64,000 nucleotides of DNA from Bradyrhizobium monzae (lineage in GTDB: Bacteria > Pseudomonadota > Alphaproteobacteria > Rhizobiales > Xanthobacteraceae), in contig NZ_JAIRDQ010000003.1 in NCBI RefSeq assembly GCF_021458635.1, positions 248,001-312,000 of the forward strand, given 5' to 3'. The notes under the pieces were generated by a model that was given only the letters and a program-made list of their open reading frames with translations, was not told where the DNA came from and did no database searches. The translations under genes were made by a program, and so were the position numbers. This document shows, piece by piece, positions 14,872 through 24,398 of the stretch (position 1 is the first letter of the stretch; every line of letters begins with the position of its first letter).

Positions 14872-16095
14872 AGCCGCGACCTTCACCGTTTTTCCCGGCC
14901 GCCACAGCACGATGGCGGCCGCGACGACATCGAGCACCACGCACATCGCAAACGCCATGGTGTAATCGCCGCTCACACTGCGCACGAGACCGATGATGCC
15001 GGGGCCGAAGGCGCTGACGATGCCGCTGATCGACGTCCCCAGCCCCATCGCGGCCGCGAAAGCCGCGCTTCCGATCTCGCGCTGGATGATCAAAGGCGGG
15101 AACGTGATCATGTTGCCGATCGAAAAGCCATAGACGGCACAGCACAAGAGCAGCACGGTCGGGCTTTGGCTCTGCAGGAGAACCAGCAGCGCTGCCGCCT
15201 GGCTCATCATCGACGCCGCGCAGGCAAGCCGCGGATCGAGCCGGTCGACGAACAGGCCGAGCGACAGCCGTCCGACCACCGCCATCGCCGCCATGATGGT
15301 AACCGCGAGACCCGCACTGGCGCGGCCGATCAGCGGTTCGAGAAACGTCACCTGGTGGATGATGAAGCCCATCTGCGCCAGCAGCGCGATCGCGATCGGC
15401 AGCACCATGGTCCAGAATGACGCGTTGGCGAGCAGCTCCTTCCGCGAATGACCCGCGGCCTTGCCCCCGGAGACAGCTGCTGCATTCGGCGACGCGTCGA
15501 CCGGCCAGCTGGTGAAAACGACGACCACCGGCAGCACCAGCACCACCATCACGATGGTGGCCGCCAGCATGGCCGAGCGGAAACCGATGCTGCTGCTCAG
15601 CGCCAACAAAACCGGAACGAGAATGATGCCGCCGAAGGTGGCGCCGTTGAAGGCGAGGCTGAGCGCGAGCCCGCGGCGCCGCGCGAACCAGGCGTTCAGC
15701 ACGGTTGCGATCACGACCGAGCCCATGCCGGTCCAGCCGACCGACATCAGCGCATAGGCAAGATAGAGCTGCCAGGGCGCCTGCATGACTCCCAGCAGCG
15801 CGGTCGATGCGCCAAGCGCGGTCAGCCCGCACAGGATCAGCGCCCGCAGCCCGATGCGGGCGAGCAGATCGTCGGTGAAGATGACGAGGACGGAGGTCAG
15901 CAGGAACGAGAATGTGCTGGCCGCGGACACCAAGGTACCGGGCCAGCCATGGGCGCGCTGGAGCTCGGCGAGATAGACGCCCTGGCCGTAGAGACCAAAG
16001 CCGAACATGAAGAAGGCCATCAGGAAGCAGGCCAGCACCACGCGCCAGCCGCGGTAGTGAACCGAGGATTCGTCAGCGCCTGTTGCGGCAATCAT
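14866..16095 (-). CDS. MFS transporter
   Basis: 409 residues with about twelve hydrophobic segments and the usual central cytoplasmic loop (SGGKAAGHSRKELLAN). The GLYGQGVYLAELQRAHGW start and DLLARIGLRALILCGL loop fit the major facilitator superfamily, probably the monocarboxylate or oxalate/formate-like group. The substrate is unknown. The gene ends inside a palindromic repeat that provides its TAG. Confidence 0.85.
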   Translation of the reverse strand: MIAATGADESSVHYRGWRVVLACFLMAFFMFGFGLYGQGVYLAELQRAHGWPGTLVSAASTFSFLLTSVLVIFTDDLLARIGLRALILCGLTALGASTALLGVMQAPWQLYLAYALMSVGWTGMGSVVIATVLNAWFARRRGLALSLAFNGATFGGIILVPVLLALSSSIGFRSAMLAATIVMVVLVLPVVVVFTSWPVDASPNAAAVSGGKAAGHSRKELLANASFWTMVLPIAIALLAQMGFIIHQVTFLEPLIGRASAGLAVTIMAAMAVVGRLSLGLFVDRLDPRLACAASMMSQAAALLVLLQSQSPTVLLLCCAVYGFSIGNMITFPPLIIQREIGSAAFAAAMGLGTSISGIVSAFGPGIIGLVRSVSGDYTMAFAMCVVLDVVAAAIVLWRPGKTVKVAAS

Positions 16096-16381
16096 CGATC
16101 AAGTGTCGACCTCATGGAACGAGACGGTTGATCGTGACGCACAACCACCGGTTTTTCAAATGAAACATTGTAGCCAATTGTTGCAACGCGCAAAACGCCG
16201 CAGTACATGTGACGCGCCACGGTTCCACTCGCGCCAACATCGGACGGGTGTCATGCAACCGCTCGCGGGAATCACCACCGAAATGGTTGAGCGGCAGGAT
16301 TGGCACGCCTGCCGGATGATGTAGGCTCAGTATCGCAAGACTCGCCGATGGCAGGCGCCGCGGCGACCGCAGGGAGTGTTC

Positions 16382-17140
16382 ATGGCGAACGGCAATATCG
16401 TCGTCACCGAAGAGCGTGGAACGCGCGTCATCACCCTGCGCCGCCCGGGCAAGAAAAATGCGATCACCCAGGACATGTATCGCGAGATGAGCCGCGCGAT
16501 CGATACCGCGCAGAACAATCCCGACATCCGCTGCATGATCATCACCGGCGGCTCCGGCGTGTTCACGGCCGGCGACGACATCGACGACTTCATCAAGGCC
16601 GACGCGTCGCGTCCCGAGACGCTGTCGGACGGCGCCAAATTCCTGTATTCGCTGGCCCTCAACGTCAAACCGATCATCGCAGCCGTGGACGGCGCCTCGA
16701 TCGGCATGGGCACCGTGATGCTGTTTCACTGCGACTACGTGCTCGCCTCCAACGCCGCGACCTTCTCGGCGCCTTACATCAATCTCGGGCTCGTGCCGGT
16801 CGGCGCCGCCAGCCTGCTGATGCCGAGCACCATGGGCTACCAGCGCGCCTTCGCCATGCTGGTGATGGGACGCAGCTTCACCGCCGCCGAGGCCCATGCC
16901 GCCGGCTTCGTCAACACCGTGGTGTCGCCAGGACATACCGAGGTCGAGGCCCGCAAGGTGGCGCGCGAGATCTGCCGGCTACCGGCCGAAGCGGTCGCAA
17001 CCTCGCGCAAGCTGCTGCGTGCCCCGCCGGAAGAACTCACCCGCCGCATCGACCAGGAAGCCCATCTGTTCGGCGAGAAGTTGAAATCGGCCGAGGCCAC
17101 GGCCGCGTTCAATGCGTTTGCCAACAGGAAGCGGCGGTAG
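16382..17140 (+). CDS. enoyl-CoA hydratase/isomerase family protein
   Basis: 252 residues, crotonase fold. The oxyanion-hole segments are seen in GGSGVFTAGDDIDDF and in VDGASIGMGTVMLFHCDYVLAS. The segment INLGLVPVGAASLLMP corresponds to the region of the second catalytic glutamate, but that glutamate is not obvious here. An isomerase or other crotonase activity is therefore possible as well as hydration. The ATG at 16382 has AGGGAG at suitable spacing; a GTG six bases earlier sits too close. The likely role is fatty-acid or CoA-ester catabolism with the nearby dehydrogenase. Confidence 0.87.
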   Translation: MANGNIVVTEERGTRVITLRRPGKKNAITQDMYREMSRAIDTAQNNPDIRCMIITGGSGVFTAGDDIDDFIKADASRPETLSDGAKFLYSLALNVKPIIAAVDGASIGMGTVMLFHCDYVLASNAATFSAPYINLGLVPVGAASLLMPSTMGYQRAFAMLVMGRSFTAAEAHAAGFVNTVVSPGHTEVEARKVAREICRLPAEAVATSRKLLRAPPEELTRRIDQEAHLFGEKLKSAEATAAFNAFANRKRR

Positions 17141-17153
17141 GTACACCCTCGCT

Positions 17154-17258
17154 CGTCATTCCGGGGCGCCCGAAGCGCGAACCCGGAATCCATCGGGCGG
17201 CAAAGTTGGTGGATGAATGGATTCCGGGCTCGCGACTTCATCGCGCCCCGGAATGACG
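17154..17258. repeat. intergenic palindromic repeat (CGTCATTCCGGGGCGC class)
   Basis: The left end CGTCATTCCGGGGCGC is the inverse of the right end GCGCCCCGGAATGACG. A second inner pair (AACCCGGAATCCAT and ATGGATTCCGGG) surrounds the centre. It can fold into a long cruciform or hairpin. It looks like one of the dispersed non-coding repeats common in this group and may stop transcription after the enoyl-CoA hydratase gene. Confidence 0.8.
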
Positions 17259-17311
17259 GATACAGAAACAAGCTTCGTGAAATCTTCGCGCGGAACGACT
17301 AATCTTGTTCC

Positions 17312-18970
17312 ATGCGACATCTTCTCCGCCTGACCAGCTTCGCCCTCGCTCTCGCCGCCCTGCCCGCCGCGGCCCAGACCGCTGCGCCCGTCGAGCTGCG
17401 CATGCTCGCGATCAACGATTTCCACGGCAATCTCCGTCCGCCGCCGGGCGGCATCCGCATCAATGATCCCGAGGACAAGAGCAAGAAGGTGGCTGTCGCC
17501 GCCGGCGGCGCCGAATACATGGCGACGCTGGTCAAGCAATTGCGCGAGGGGCACAAGAACACCATCTTCGTCGCCGCCGGCGACCTGATCGGGGCGAGCC
17601 CGTTCCTGTCGGCGATGTTCCACGACGAGCCGTCGGTCGAGGCGCTCTCGATGATGGGGCTCGCGATCACCTCGGTCGGCAATCACGAATTCGACGAGGG
17701 CAAGACTGAGCTGCTCAGGATGCAGAACGGCGGCTGCCATCCGGAAGACGGATGCCAGGGACCACGTCCCTTCACCGGCGCAAAATTCCACTATCTTGCG
17801 GCCTCCACCATCGAGACCGCGACCGGCAAGAGCGTGTTGCCGCCCTACGAGATCAGGGAGTTCGAGGGCATCCCGGTTGCCTTCATCGGGCTGACCTTGA
17901 AGGAGACCGCCGGCATCGTCTCTCCGTCAGGCATAGCCGGGCTCGAATTCCGCGACGAGGCCGAGACGGTGAACGCGCTGGTGCCGCAACTGAAGGCGCA
18001 GGGCGTCGAGGCGATCGTGGTGCTGATCCACCAGGGCGGCGAGCCGAGCGGCGATTACAACGAATGCCCGGCGATAACGGGACCAATCGTCGACATCGTC
18101 AAGAAGTTCGACCGTGCGGTCGACGTCGTCGTCAGCGGCCACACCCACCGTGCCTATGTTTGCCAAATCGACGGCCGGCTGGTCACGAGCGGCGACAAGT
18201 ACGGCACGCTGGTCACCGCGATCGACCTCAAGCTCGATCCGGCGACACGCGACATCGTCAGTGCCAGGGCCGAGAACGTTATCGTCGCCAACGCCTCGCT
18301 CGCCAAGGATCCCGAGCAGACTGCGCTGATCGACGCCTATGACAAGCTCTCGGCGCCGATTGCCAACCGGCCAGCCGGATCGGTGACCCAGACGCTGTCG
18401 CGCATCCCGAACGACACCGGCGAAAGTGCGCTCGGCGACGTCATCGCCGATGCACAGCTCGCCGCCACCAAAGACGCCAAGGATGGCAGCGCCGTCATCG
18501 CACTCACCAATCCCGGCGGCATCCGCACCGACATCATCCCGAAAGAGAATGGCGCGGTGTCCTACGGCGAACTGTTTGCGAGCCAGCCATTCCGCAACCG
18601 CCTCGTCACGATGACGCTGTCAGGCAGCCAGCTCAAGGACATGCTGGAGCAGCAATGGCTCGATCCGAAGCGGCCGCGGATCCTCCAGGTGTCGATCGGG
18701 TTCAGCTACAGCTGGGACGCATCAAAGCCGCTCGGCGAGCGCGTGATAGCCGACAAGATGACGCTCAATGGCAAGCCGATCGAGCCGGGTACCGGCTACC
18801 GCGTGACCGTCAACGATTACCTCGCCGTCGGCGGCGACGGTTTTACGGTCGCGAAACAGGGCGCTTCGCCGCAATATGGCGGCTATGACGCCGATGCGCT
18901 GTTTGCCTTCTTTAAGGCACATGGTCCGATCGGCCCGCTGCCGCAGACCCGCATCCTGCGCGTGAATTGA
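17312..18970 (+). CDS. periplasmic 5'-nucleotidase / metallophosphatase (UshA family)
   Basis: 552 residues with a signal peptide cleaved after PAAAQ. Metallophosphoesterase motifs are INDFHGNL, AGDLIGASPF, GNHEFDEG and VSGHTHRAY, giving the two-metal site. The C-terminal 5'-nucleotidase domain follows, with TNPGGIRTDI and a substrate-clamping region near AVGGDGFTV. It dephosphorylates nucleotides or sugar nucleotides in the periplasm to release nucleoside and phosphate. The length matches UshA. It stands alone after a palindromic repeat, and no PHO box is seen in the short upstream region. Confidence 0.93.
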   Translation: MRHLLRLTSFALALAALPAAAQTAAPVELRMLAINDFHGNLRPPPGGIRINDPEDKSKKVAVAAGGAEYMATLVKQLREGHKNTIFVAAGDLIGASPFLSAMFHDEPSVEALSMMGLAITSVGNHEFDEGKTELLRMQNGGCHPEDGCQGPRPFTGAKFHYLAASTIETATGKSVLPPYEIREFEGIPVAFIGLTLKETAGIVSPSGIAGLEFRDEAETVNALVPQLKAQGVEAIVVLIHQGGEPSGDYNECPAITGPIVDIVKKFDRAVDVVVSGHTHRAYVCQIDGRLVTSGDKYGTLVTAIDLKLDPATRDIVSARAENVIVANASLAKDPEQTALIDAYDKLSAPIANRPAGSVTQTLSRIPNDTGESALGDVIADAQLAATKDAKDGSAVIALTNPGGIRTDIIPKENGAVSYGELFASQPFRNRLVTMTLSGSQLKDMLEQQWLDPKRPRILQVSIGFSYSWDASKPLGERVIADKMTLNGKPIEPGTGYRVTVNDYLAVGGDGFTVAKQGASPQYGGYDADALFAFFKAHGPIGPLPQTRILRVN

Positions 18971-19105
18971 TCCGGATCAAACTGGCGCGGAACGGGACAG
19001 CCCTTTGCCATTCGCGGTGGAACGCATAGATTGCGTTTTGCATTGCGTTTTGGCGCCGGATGCGCCAAGCGACGTCGAGAGTTCGTTCCCTGTGAGGCCG
19101 ACCTG

Positions 19106-20035
19106 ATGAGCACGCTTCTTCTTTCCCACAAGGCCTGCCTCGACCACGTCACGCCGCCCGGACACCCTGAAAGACCCGACCGCCTGCGCGCGGTGGAGGA
19201 AGCGCTGGCGGTTGAGCGCTTCCAGTTCCTGGCGCGCGACCTCGCGCCGGAGGGCGATCTCGATCTCGTCACGCTGTGCCACAACGAAGATTACGTCACC
19301 GAGCTGCGTCACATCGCGCCGACCAGCGGCCAGGTCTATATCGACGGCGACACCTCGATGTCTCCTGGCACGTGGGAAGCGGTGATGCGCGGCGTCGGCG
19401 GCGCGGTGGCGGCGACCGAAGCGGTAATGAACGGCGAGCATCGCAATGCGTTCGTCGCGGTGCGCCCGCCCGGCCATCACGCCGAGATCGGCAAACCGAT
19501 GGGCTTCTGCTTCTTCGACAATGTCGCGATCGCCGCGCGTCATGCGCAACGCAAATACGGCATCAAGCGCGCGGCCATCGTCGATTTCGACGTGCATCAC
19601 GGCAACGGCACCCAGGATATCTTCTGGTCGGACCCGACCGTGATGTACTGCTCGACGCACCAGATGCCGCTGTTTCCGGGCACCGGCGCCAAGGGCGAGC
19701 GCGGTGATCACGACACCATCGTCAACGCACCGCTCGCCTCCGAAGACGGCGGGCCGGAATTCCGCAGTGCGTTCGAGAATTTGATCCTGCCGCAACTCGA
19801 AAAATTCAGCCCTGAATTGCTCGTCATCTCCGCGGGCTTCGACGCGCATTACCGCGATCCGCTGGCCTCGCTGAATTTGCGTGCGGAGGACTATTCCTGG
19901 GTCACGCGCAAGCTGATGGACCTTGCCGACAAGTCCGCCGGGGGCCGCGTTGTTTCCGTGCTCGAAGGTGGCTACGATCTGCAAGGACTGAAAGAATCTG
20001 TTACGGCGCATGTCGGCGCCCTCATGGGCGCTTAG
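19106..20035 (+). CDS. histone-deacetylase family protein (acetoin utilisation/HDAC type)
   Basis: 309 residues from the ATG at 19106. The frame is open to 19031 but the extra N-terminus is basic and not family-like. It contains HPERPDRL, VRPPGHHAE, FDNVAIAARHA, the zinc-binding VDFDVHHGNGTQ and SAGFDAHYRDPL, all diagnostic of zinc-dependent class II-like deacetylases and acetylpolyamine amidohydrolases. Bacterial members deacetylate small amides or proteins. It heads a same-strand series with xseB and dxs. Expected activity is amide hydrolysis; the true substrate is unknown. Confidence 0.92.
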   Translation: MSTLLLSHKACLDHVTPPGHPERPDRLRAVEEALAVERFQFLARDLAPEGDLDLVTLCHNEDYVTELRHIAPTSGQVYIDGDTSMSPGTWEAVMRGVGGAVAATEAVMNGEHRNAFVAVRPPGHHAEIGKPMGFCFFDNVAIAARHAQRKYGIKRAAIVDFDVHHGNGTQDIFWSDPTVMYCSTHQMPLFPGTGAKGERGDHDTIVNAPLASEDGGPEFRSAFENLILPQLEKFSPELLVISAGFDAHYRDPLASLNLRAEDYSWVTRKLMDLADKSAGGRVVSVLEGGYDLQGLKESVTAHVGALMGA

Positions 20036-20109
20036 ACAGACCCGCCACATTAAGCCCGCAAAACTCTGCTGTTTTACTCGATAAGCGAATCGGGCAATCG
20101 GAAACGGAT

Positions 20110-20361
20110 ATGGCCGAAAATACCCAAGTCGACGTCTCCCGGCTCACCTTCGAGCGCGCGATCGAGGAACTCGAAACGATCGTGAAGCGGCTCGAGGACG
20201 GCAAGGTGCCGCTCGAGGAATCCGTCTCGATCTACGAGCGCGGCGAAGCCCTGAAGCGCCGCTGCGAGGAACTGTTGCGTCAGGCCGAGGCGCGCGTCGA
20301 CAAGATCACCACCGATGCCAGCGGCCAAGCCACCGGCACGGCGCCGCTCGACGTGCAGTAA
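20110..20361 (+). CDS. xseB: exodeoxyribonuclease VII small subunit
   Basis: 83 residues with the family signature LTFERAIEELETIVKRLEDGKVPLEES and YERGEALKRRCEELLRQAE. It forms a two-helix bundle that binds the large subunit XseA. The complex degrades single-stranded DNA in the cytoplasm and helps mismatch repair and turnover of DNA ends. Size is normal for XseB. The large subunit is not in this window. The gene lies between the HDAC-like gene and dxs, a common neighbourhood for xseB. Confidence 0.95.
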   Translation: MAENTQVDVSRLTFERAIEELETIVKRLEDGKVPLEESVSIYERGEALKRRCEELLRQAEARVDKITTDASGQATGTAPLDVQ

Positions 20362-20950
20362 CGGACGCGGTCGCAAAGCTGCCCTTCGAGCATCGGCCGC
20401 CTGCATTATTTCGAGATCGCACGCCGTTATCTCCGCCCGCGGGGCCGGGGAGCCCGGCACCAGGATTGAAGAATTTTCTCGCCGACGCCGTTTGGCGCGG
20501 CGAATGCCGCTAAAATCCCTGCCTTTCGGCCCAAAATCCTGCCAAGGAACCGGGCAGAACTGGAACCTCCCCACCGGCGCCGCGATTAACCAAATTGGCC
20601 CGCCGGTTGCACCTGCATACCCGTAATCCGTCCGGCGGGTTGGCTTTGGCCCAAGCTTTGGTGTAAAGCTGCGCGGAGTGTGGCTTTTTGTTAGCTTTGA
20701 CGTGGGGACCGATTTCCGACGACAAGCGCTTCAAATCGCTAATGAAATTGGCTTGGACGGACGAAGCCGATCTACGTGACAGGGATCACAGAGACTGAAC
20801 CGGAGCGTACTTAAGCTCACCTAAGCTTGAAGACGGGGCTCTGCCCCATGCAGGTGGCTCCGACGGTTTAAGGACTCGCGCTGCGCCGACATTGTGCAAA
20901 CCCATCGCGCACCGGAACGATCTTCCGGCGCTGACAAATTGGAAATCGCC
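20362..20950. other. intergenic gap before dxs
   Basis: About 590 bases with no supported gene. A compact GGGGCTCTGCCCC hairpin occurs at about 20837-20849, roughly 100 bases before the dxs start. Partly repeated AGCTTTG words lie around 20655-20700. I recognise no riboswitch or other known RNA. The size suggests a long dxs leader or a separate promoter region. An ispA-type prenyltransferase, often found between xseB and dxs elsewhere, is absent here. Confidence 0.4.
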
Positions 20951-22879
20951 GTGAACGCATACAGTAAAACGCCGCTTCTCGACACTATCCGGACACCGGA
21001 TGACCTGCGCAAGCTCAAGGTCGAGCAGGTTCGCCAGGTCGCCGACGAGCTGCGTCAGGAGACCATCGATGCCGTCTCGGTGACCGGCGGTCACTTCGGC
21101 GCGGGCCTCGGCGTGGTCGAGCTCACCACCGCGATCCACTACGTCTTCGACACGCCGCGCGATCGGCTGATCTGGGACGTCGGCCATCAGGCCTATCCGC
21201 ACAAGATCCTCACCGGACGCCGCGACCGCATCCGCACGCTGCGCACCGGCGGTGGTCTCTCCGGCTTCACCAAGCGCAGCGAGAGCGATTACGATCCGTT
21301 CGGCGCCGCGCATTCCTCGACCTCGATCTCTGCCGGTCTCGGCATGGCCGTCGCGCGCGACCTCGCCGGCGGCAAGAACAACGTTATCGCCGTGATCGGT
21401 GACGGTGCGATGTCGGCGGGCATGGCCTACGAGGCCATGAACAACGCGGGCGCCATGAACTCGCGCCTGATCGTCATCCTCAACGACAACGACATGTCGA
21501 TTGCGCCGCCGGTCGGCGCCATGAGCGCCTATCTGTCGCGCCTGTACTCCGGCAAGACCTATCGCACGCTGCGCGATGCAGCCAAGCAGATCAACAAACG
21601 CCTGCCGAAGATCCTCGCCAATCGCGCCAACCGCGTCGAGGAATATTCCCGCGGCTTCATGATGGACGGCGGCACGCTGTTCGAGGAGCTCGGCTTCTAT
21701 TACGTCGGTCCGATCGACGGCCATAACCTCGACCACCTCCTGCCGGTGCTGAAGAACGTGCGCGACATGGAGACCGGCCCGATCCTGGTCCACGTCGTGA
21801 CGCAGAAGGGCAAGGGTTACGGCCCGGCGGAAGCGTCCGCCGACAAGTATCACGCCGTCGTCAAGTTCGACGTTGCGACCGGCACCCAGGCGAAAGCCAA
21901 GCCGAACGCGCCGGCCTACCAGAACGTGTTCGGCCAGAGCCTGGTCAAGGAAGCCCAGAAGGACGACAAGATCGTCGCCATCACCGCGGCGATGCCGTCC
22001 GGTACCGGCGTCGACATCTTCAACAAGGCCTTCCCCGATCGCACATTCGACGTCGGCATCGCCGAACAGCACGCGGTGACCTTCGCCGCCGGTCTTGCGA
22101 CCGAAGGCTACAAGCCGTTCTGCGCGATCTACTCGACCTTCCTGCAGCGCGGCTACGACCAGATCGTCCATGACGTCGCGATCCAGAGCCTGCCCGTGCG
22201 CTTCGCCATCGACCGCGCCGGCCTCGTCGGCGCCGACGGCGCGACGCATGCCGGGTCGTTCGACAACGCCTATCTCGGCTGTCTGCCGAACATGGTGATC
22301 ATGGCGGCGGCGGATGAAGCCGAGCTGGTGCACATGGTGGCGACCCAGGTTGCGATCGACGACCGTCCGAGCTCGCTGCGCTATCCGCGCGGCGAGGGCC
22401 GCGGCATCGAGATGCCCGAGGTCGGCGTTGCCCTCGAGATCGGCAAGGGCCGCATGATCCGCCAGGGCAACAAGATCGCCCTGCTCTCCTTCGGCACGCG
22501 TCTGGCCGAATGCGAGAAGGCGGCCGACGAGCTCGCCGCCCATGGCCTCTCGACCTCGATTGCCGATGCACGCTTCATGAAGCCGCTCGACACCGAGCTG
22601 GTGCTCAAGCTCGCCCGTGATCACGACGTCCTGATCACGGTGGAAGAAGGCGCGGTCGGCGGCTTCGGCTCGCATGTCGCGCAGTTCCTGACCGATCAGG
22701 GCGTGCTCGACACCGGCATGGTCAAGTTCCGCACGATGGTCCTGCCCGACGTGTTCCAGGATCATGACACGCCGAACGCGATGTACGCCCGCGCTGGTCT
22801 CGACGCCAAGGGCATCGTCGCCAAGGTGTTCGAGGCGCTCGGCAAGGACGTCAAGACCGAGACGGTCAAGCTCGCCTGA
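20951..22879 (+). CDS. dxs: 1-deoxy-D-xylulose-5-phosphate synthase
   Basis: 642 residues from the GTG at 20951; an in-frame ATG at 20894 would give 661 residues. The GTG gives the family-like start [12 protein letters not shown], with GGAAA upstream. The thiamine-diphosphate motif is [16 protein letters not shown]. Other landmarks are the early [12 protein letters not shown] histidine, [18 protein letters not shown] in the pyrimidine domain, and the transketolase C-terminal domain. It condenses pyruvate and glyceraldehyde 3-phosphate, the first step of the MEP isoprenoid pathway, and also supplies thiamine and pyridoxal synthesis. Confidence 0.96.
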   Translation: MNAYSKTPLLDTIRTPDDLRKLKVEQVRQVADELRQETIDAVSVTGGHFGAGLGVVELTTAIHYVFDTPRDRLIWDVGHQAYPHKILTGRRDRIRTLRTGGGLSGFTKRSESDYDPFGAAHSSTSISAGLGMAVARDLAGGKNNVIAVIGDGAMSAGMAYEAMNNAGAMNSRLIVILNDNDMSIAPPVGAMSAYLSRLYSGKTYRTLRDAAKQINKRLPKILANRANRVEEYSRGFMMDGGTLFEELGFYYVGPIDGHNLDHLLPVLKNVRDMETGPILVHVVTQKGKGYGPAEASADKYHAVVKFDVATGTQAKAKPNAPAYQNVFGQSLVKEAQKDDKIVAITAAMPSGTGVDIFNKAFPDRTFDVGIAEQHAVTFAAGLATEGYKPFCAIYSTFLQRGYDQIVHDVAIQSLPVRFAIDRAGLVGADGATHAGSFDNAYLGCLPNMVIMAAADEAELVHMVATQVAIDDRPSSLRYPRGEGRGIEMPEVGVALEIGKGRMIRQGNKIALLSFGTRLAECEKAADELAAHGLSTSIADARFMKPLDTELVLKLARDHDVLITVEEGAVGGFGSHVAQFLTDQGVLDTGMVKFRTMVLPDVFQDHDTPNAMYARAGLDAKGIVAKVFEALGKDVKTETVKLA

Positions 22880-22902
22880 GCTGTCGCGGCAGACGCCGCC
22901 TT

Positions 22903-23035
22903 CTCACCTCTCCCGCTTGCGGGAGAGGTCGGATCGCACAAGCGATCCGGGTGAGGGCTCTCTCCTCATGGGGAGCGTCGCGTGCGGAGACACCCCCTCC
23001 CCAACCCTCCCCCGCAAGCGGGAGAGGGAGTAGAG
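22903..23035. repeat. intergenic palindromic repeat (CTCTCCCGCTTGCGGGAGAG class)
   Basis: The left part contains a perfect hairpin around CTCTCCCGC/GCGGGAGAG (near 22908-22927). A second inverted pair, GGATCGC/GCGATCC, and a distal arm (CCCTCCCCCGCAAGCGGGAGAGGG near 23006-23029) follow. This is a known style of dispersed rhizobial repeat. It lies directly after dxs and can form stable stem-loops that may end its transcript. Confidence 0.8.
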
Positions 23036-23082
23036 CGCGCGCCGCGGCTCGCATCCGATCCAAACTTTCCGGCTTTGCTCCC

Positions 23083-23637
23083 ATGAAAATCTATCTGGCA
23101 GGTCCCGATGTGTTCCTGCCGGATGCGGTCGAGATCGGCCGGCGGAAGGCCGCGATCTGCGCTGCTCACGGGCTCACCGGGCTCTATCCCCTCGACAACG
23201 CCATCGACCTCACCGCGCTTGATGCGTCGCGGCAGATCTTCTGCGGCAACGAGGCCATGATGGACGCGGCCGACGCCATCATCGCCAATCTCACCCCATT
23301 CCGCGGCGCCGGTGCCGATCCCGGTACCGTCTACGAGCTCGGTTACATGGCCGGCCGCCGCAAGTTTTGCCTGGCGTATTCCAACGATGGCACCACCTAT
23401 GCCGACCGTGTCGGCCGCTGCATGCACGTCACCTCCGAGCCGGGACGGCTGGTCGACGCACAGGGGCTGACGGTCGAGGATTTCGGCCTCGTCGACAATC
23501 TCATGATGATCCATGCGCTCGATCTGCACGGGTGCCCGCTGGTGACGCCGGCAGAACCGCCGGTCGACGTCTGGCACGATCTCGCCGCGTTCGAGACTTG
23601 CGTCCGGATGGCAGCCGCGCGATTGATCGCACCATAG
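23083..23637 (+). CDS. nucleoside 2-deoxyribosyltransferase family protein
   Basis: 184 residues. The start MKIYLAGPDVFLPDA and the central NEAMMDAADAIIANLTPFRG followed by DPGTVYELGYMAGR match the nucleoside 2-deoxyribosyltransferase fold, with the conserved Asp and the nucleophilic Glu of the ExG motif. Enzymes of this family move deoxyribose between bases or hydrolyse modified deoxynucleotides for pool clean-up. The ATG at 23083 follows the repeat. It is followed by tlyA after 26 bases. The exact substrate is unknown. Confidence 0.88.
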   Translation: MKIYLAGPDVFLPDAVEIGRRKAAICAAHGLTGLYPLDNAIDLTALDASRQIFCGNEAMMDAADAIIANLTPFRGAGADPGTVYELGYMAGRRKFCLAYSNDGTTYADRVGRCMHVTSEPGRLVDAQGLTVEDFGLVDNLMMIHALDLHGCPLVTPAEPPVDVWHDLAAFETCVRMAAARLIAP

Positions 23638-23663
23638 ACGTTTCAATCCTCTCCGGAGAGATC

Positions 23664-24398
23664 ATGCCCCCTGCCCGCAAGCGCGCGGATGTTCTGCTGG
23701 TCGAGCGCGGCCTGTTCGAGAGCCGGGCGCGGGCGCGCGCGGCGATCGAGGCCGGCCTCGTCACCGCTGACGACAAGCGGGTCGCAAAACCATCGGAGAC
23801 GATCGCCGAGGACGCGGTGATCCAGGCCGAGCCTGCGCACCCTTACGTCTCGCGCGGCGGCGTCAAGCTCGCCGGCGCGCTGGAGCGCTACCCGATCGAG
23901 ATCGAGGACCATGTCTGCCTCGACGTCGGCGCCTCCACCGGCGGCTTTACCGAGGTGCTGCTGGCGAACGGCGCCAGCCTGGTGTTCGCCATCGATGTCG
24001 GCACCAGCCAGCTGCATGCCTCGCTGCGCGATCATCCCAAGATCGTGTCGATGGAGGAGACCGATATCCGCAGCTATGACGGCAAGCGACTGCCGGCGCG
24101 GCCCGATGTCGTCGTCATCGACGTCAGTTTCATTTCACTGAAGACCGTGCTGCCCGTGGCGCTGTCGCTCGCGGCCGCGCCGATGAGCCTGCTGGCGCTG
24201 ATCAAGCCGCAGTTCGAGGCCGATCGGAAGCACAACAAGAAGGGCATCATCCGCGACGCCACCGTGCACCAGGAGATCTGCGACGATATCGCGACCTTTG
24301 CCGCGTCGCTCGGCTGCACCGACATCGAGGTGTTTCCTTCCTCGATTGCGGGAGGAGACGGCAACATCGAATTCTTCATCGGCGCGCGCCGTGGTTGA
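23664..24398 (+). CDS. tlyA: TlyA-family rRNA 2'-O-methyltransferase
   Basis: 244 residues from the ATG at 23664, preceded by CGGAGAG. An N-terminal S4 RNA-binding domain ([20 protein letters not shown]) is followed by an FtsJ-type methyltransferase with the SAM motif [15 protein letters not shown] and catalytic-region residues in [11 protein letters not shown] and LIKPQFEA. TlyA homologues methylate 16S and 23S rRNA cytidines and can act as hemolysin-like proteins. The next gene starts inside this gene's last eight bases, so the two are co-translated. Confidence 0.93.
   Translation: MPPARKRADVLLVERGLFESRARARAAIEAGLVTADDKRVAKPSETIAEDAVIQAEPAHPYVSRGGVKLAGALERYPIEIEDHVCLDVGASTGGFTEVLLANGASLVFAIDVGTSQLHASLRDHPKIVSMEETDIRSYDGKRLPARPDVVVIDVSFISLKTVLPVALSLAAAPMSLLALIKPQFEADRKHNKKGIIRDATVHQEICDDIATFAASLGCTDIEVFPSSIAGGDGNIEFFIGARRG

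Noticed and set aside
16096..16381. Small gene or regulatory RNA between the MFS and enoyl-CoA hydratase genes
   Set aside because: The 286-base region has short open frames without a start context or family-like sequence, and no hairpin or known motif.
20786..22765. Long minus-strand open frame (659 codons) opposite dxs
   Set aside because: Its translation is Arg/His/Asp-rich low-complexity sequence typical of antisense to a GC-rich gene; dxs on the + strand is unmistakable.
22903..23035. CRISPR array suspected from the regular hairpins after dxs
   Set aside because: There is one repeat unit with inverted arms, no spacer series and no cas gene. No CRISPR array was seen anywhere in the window.
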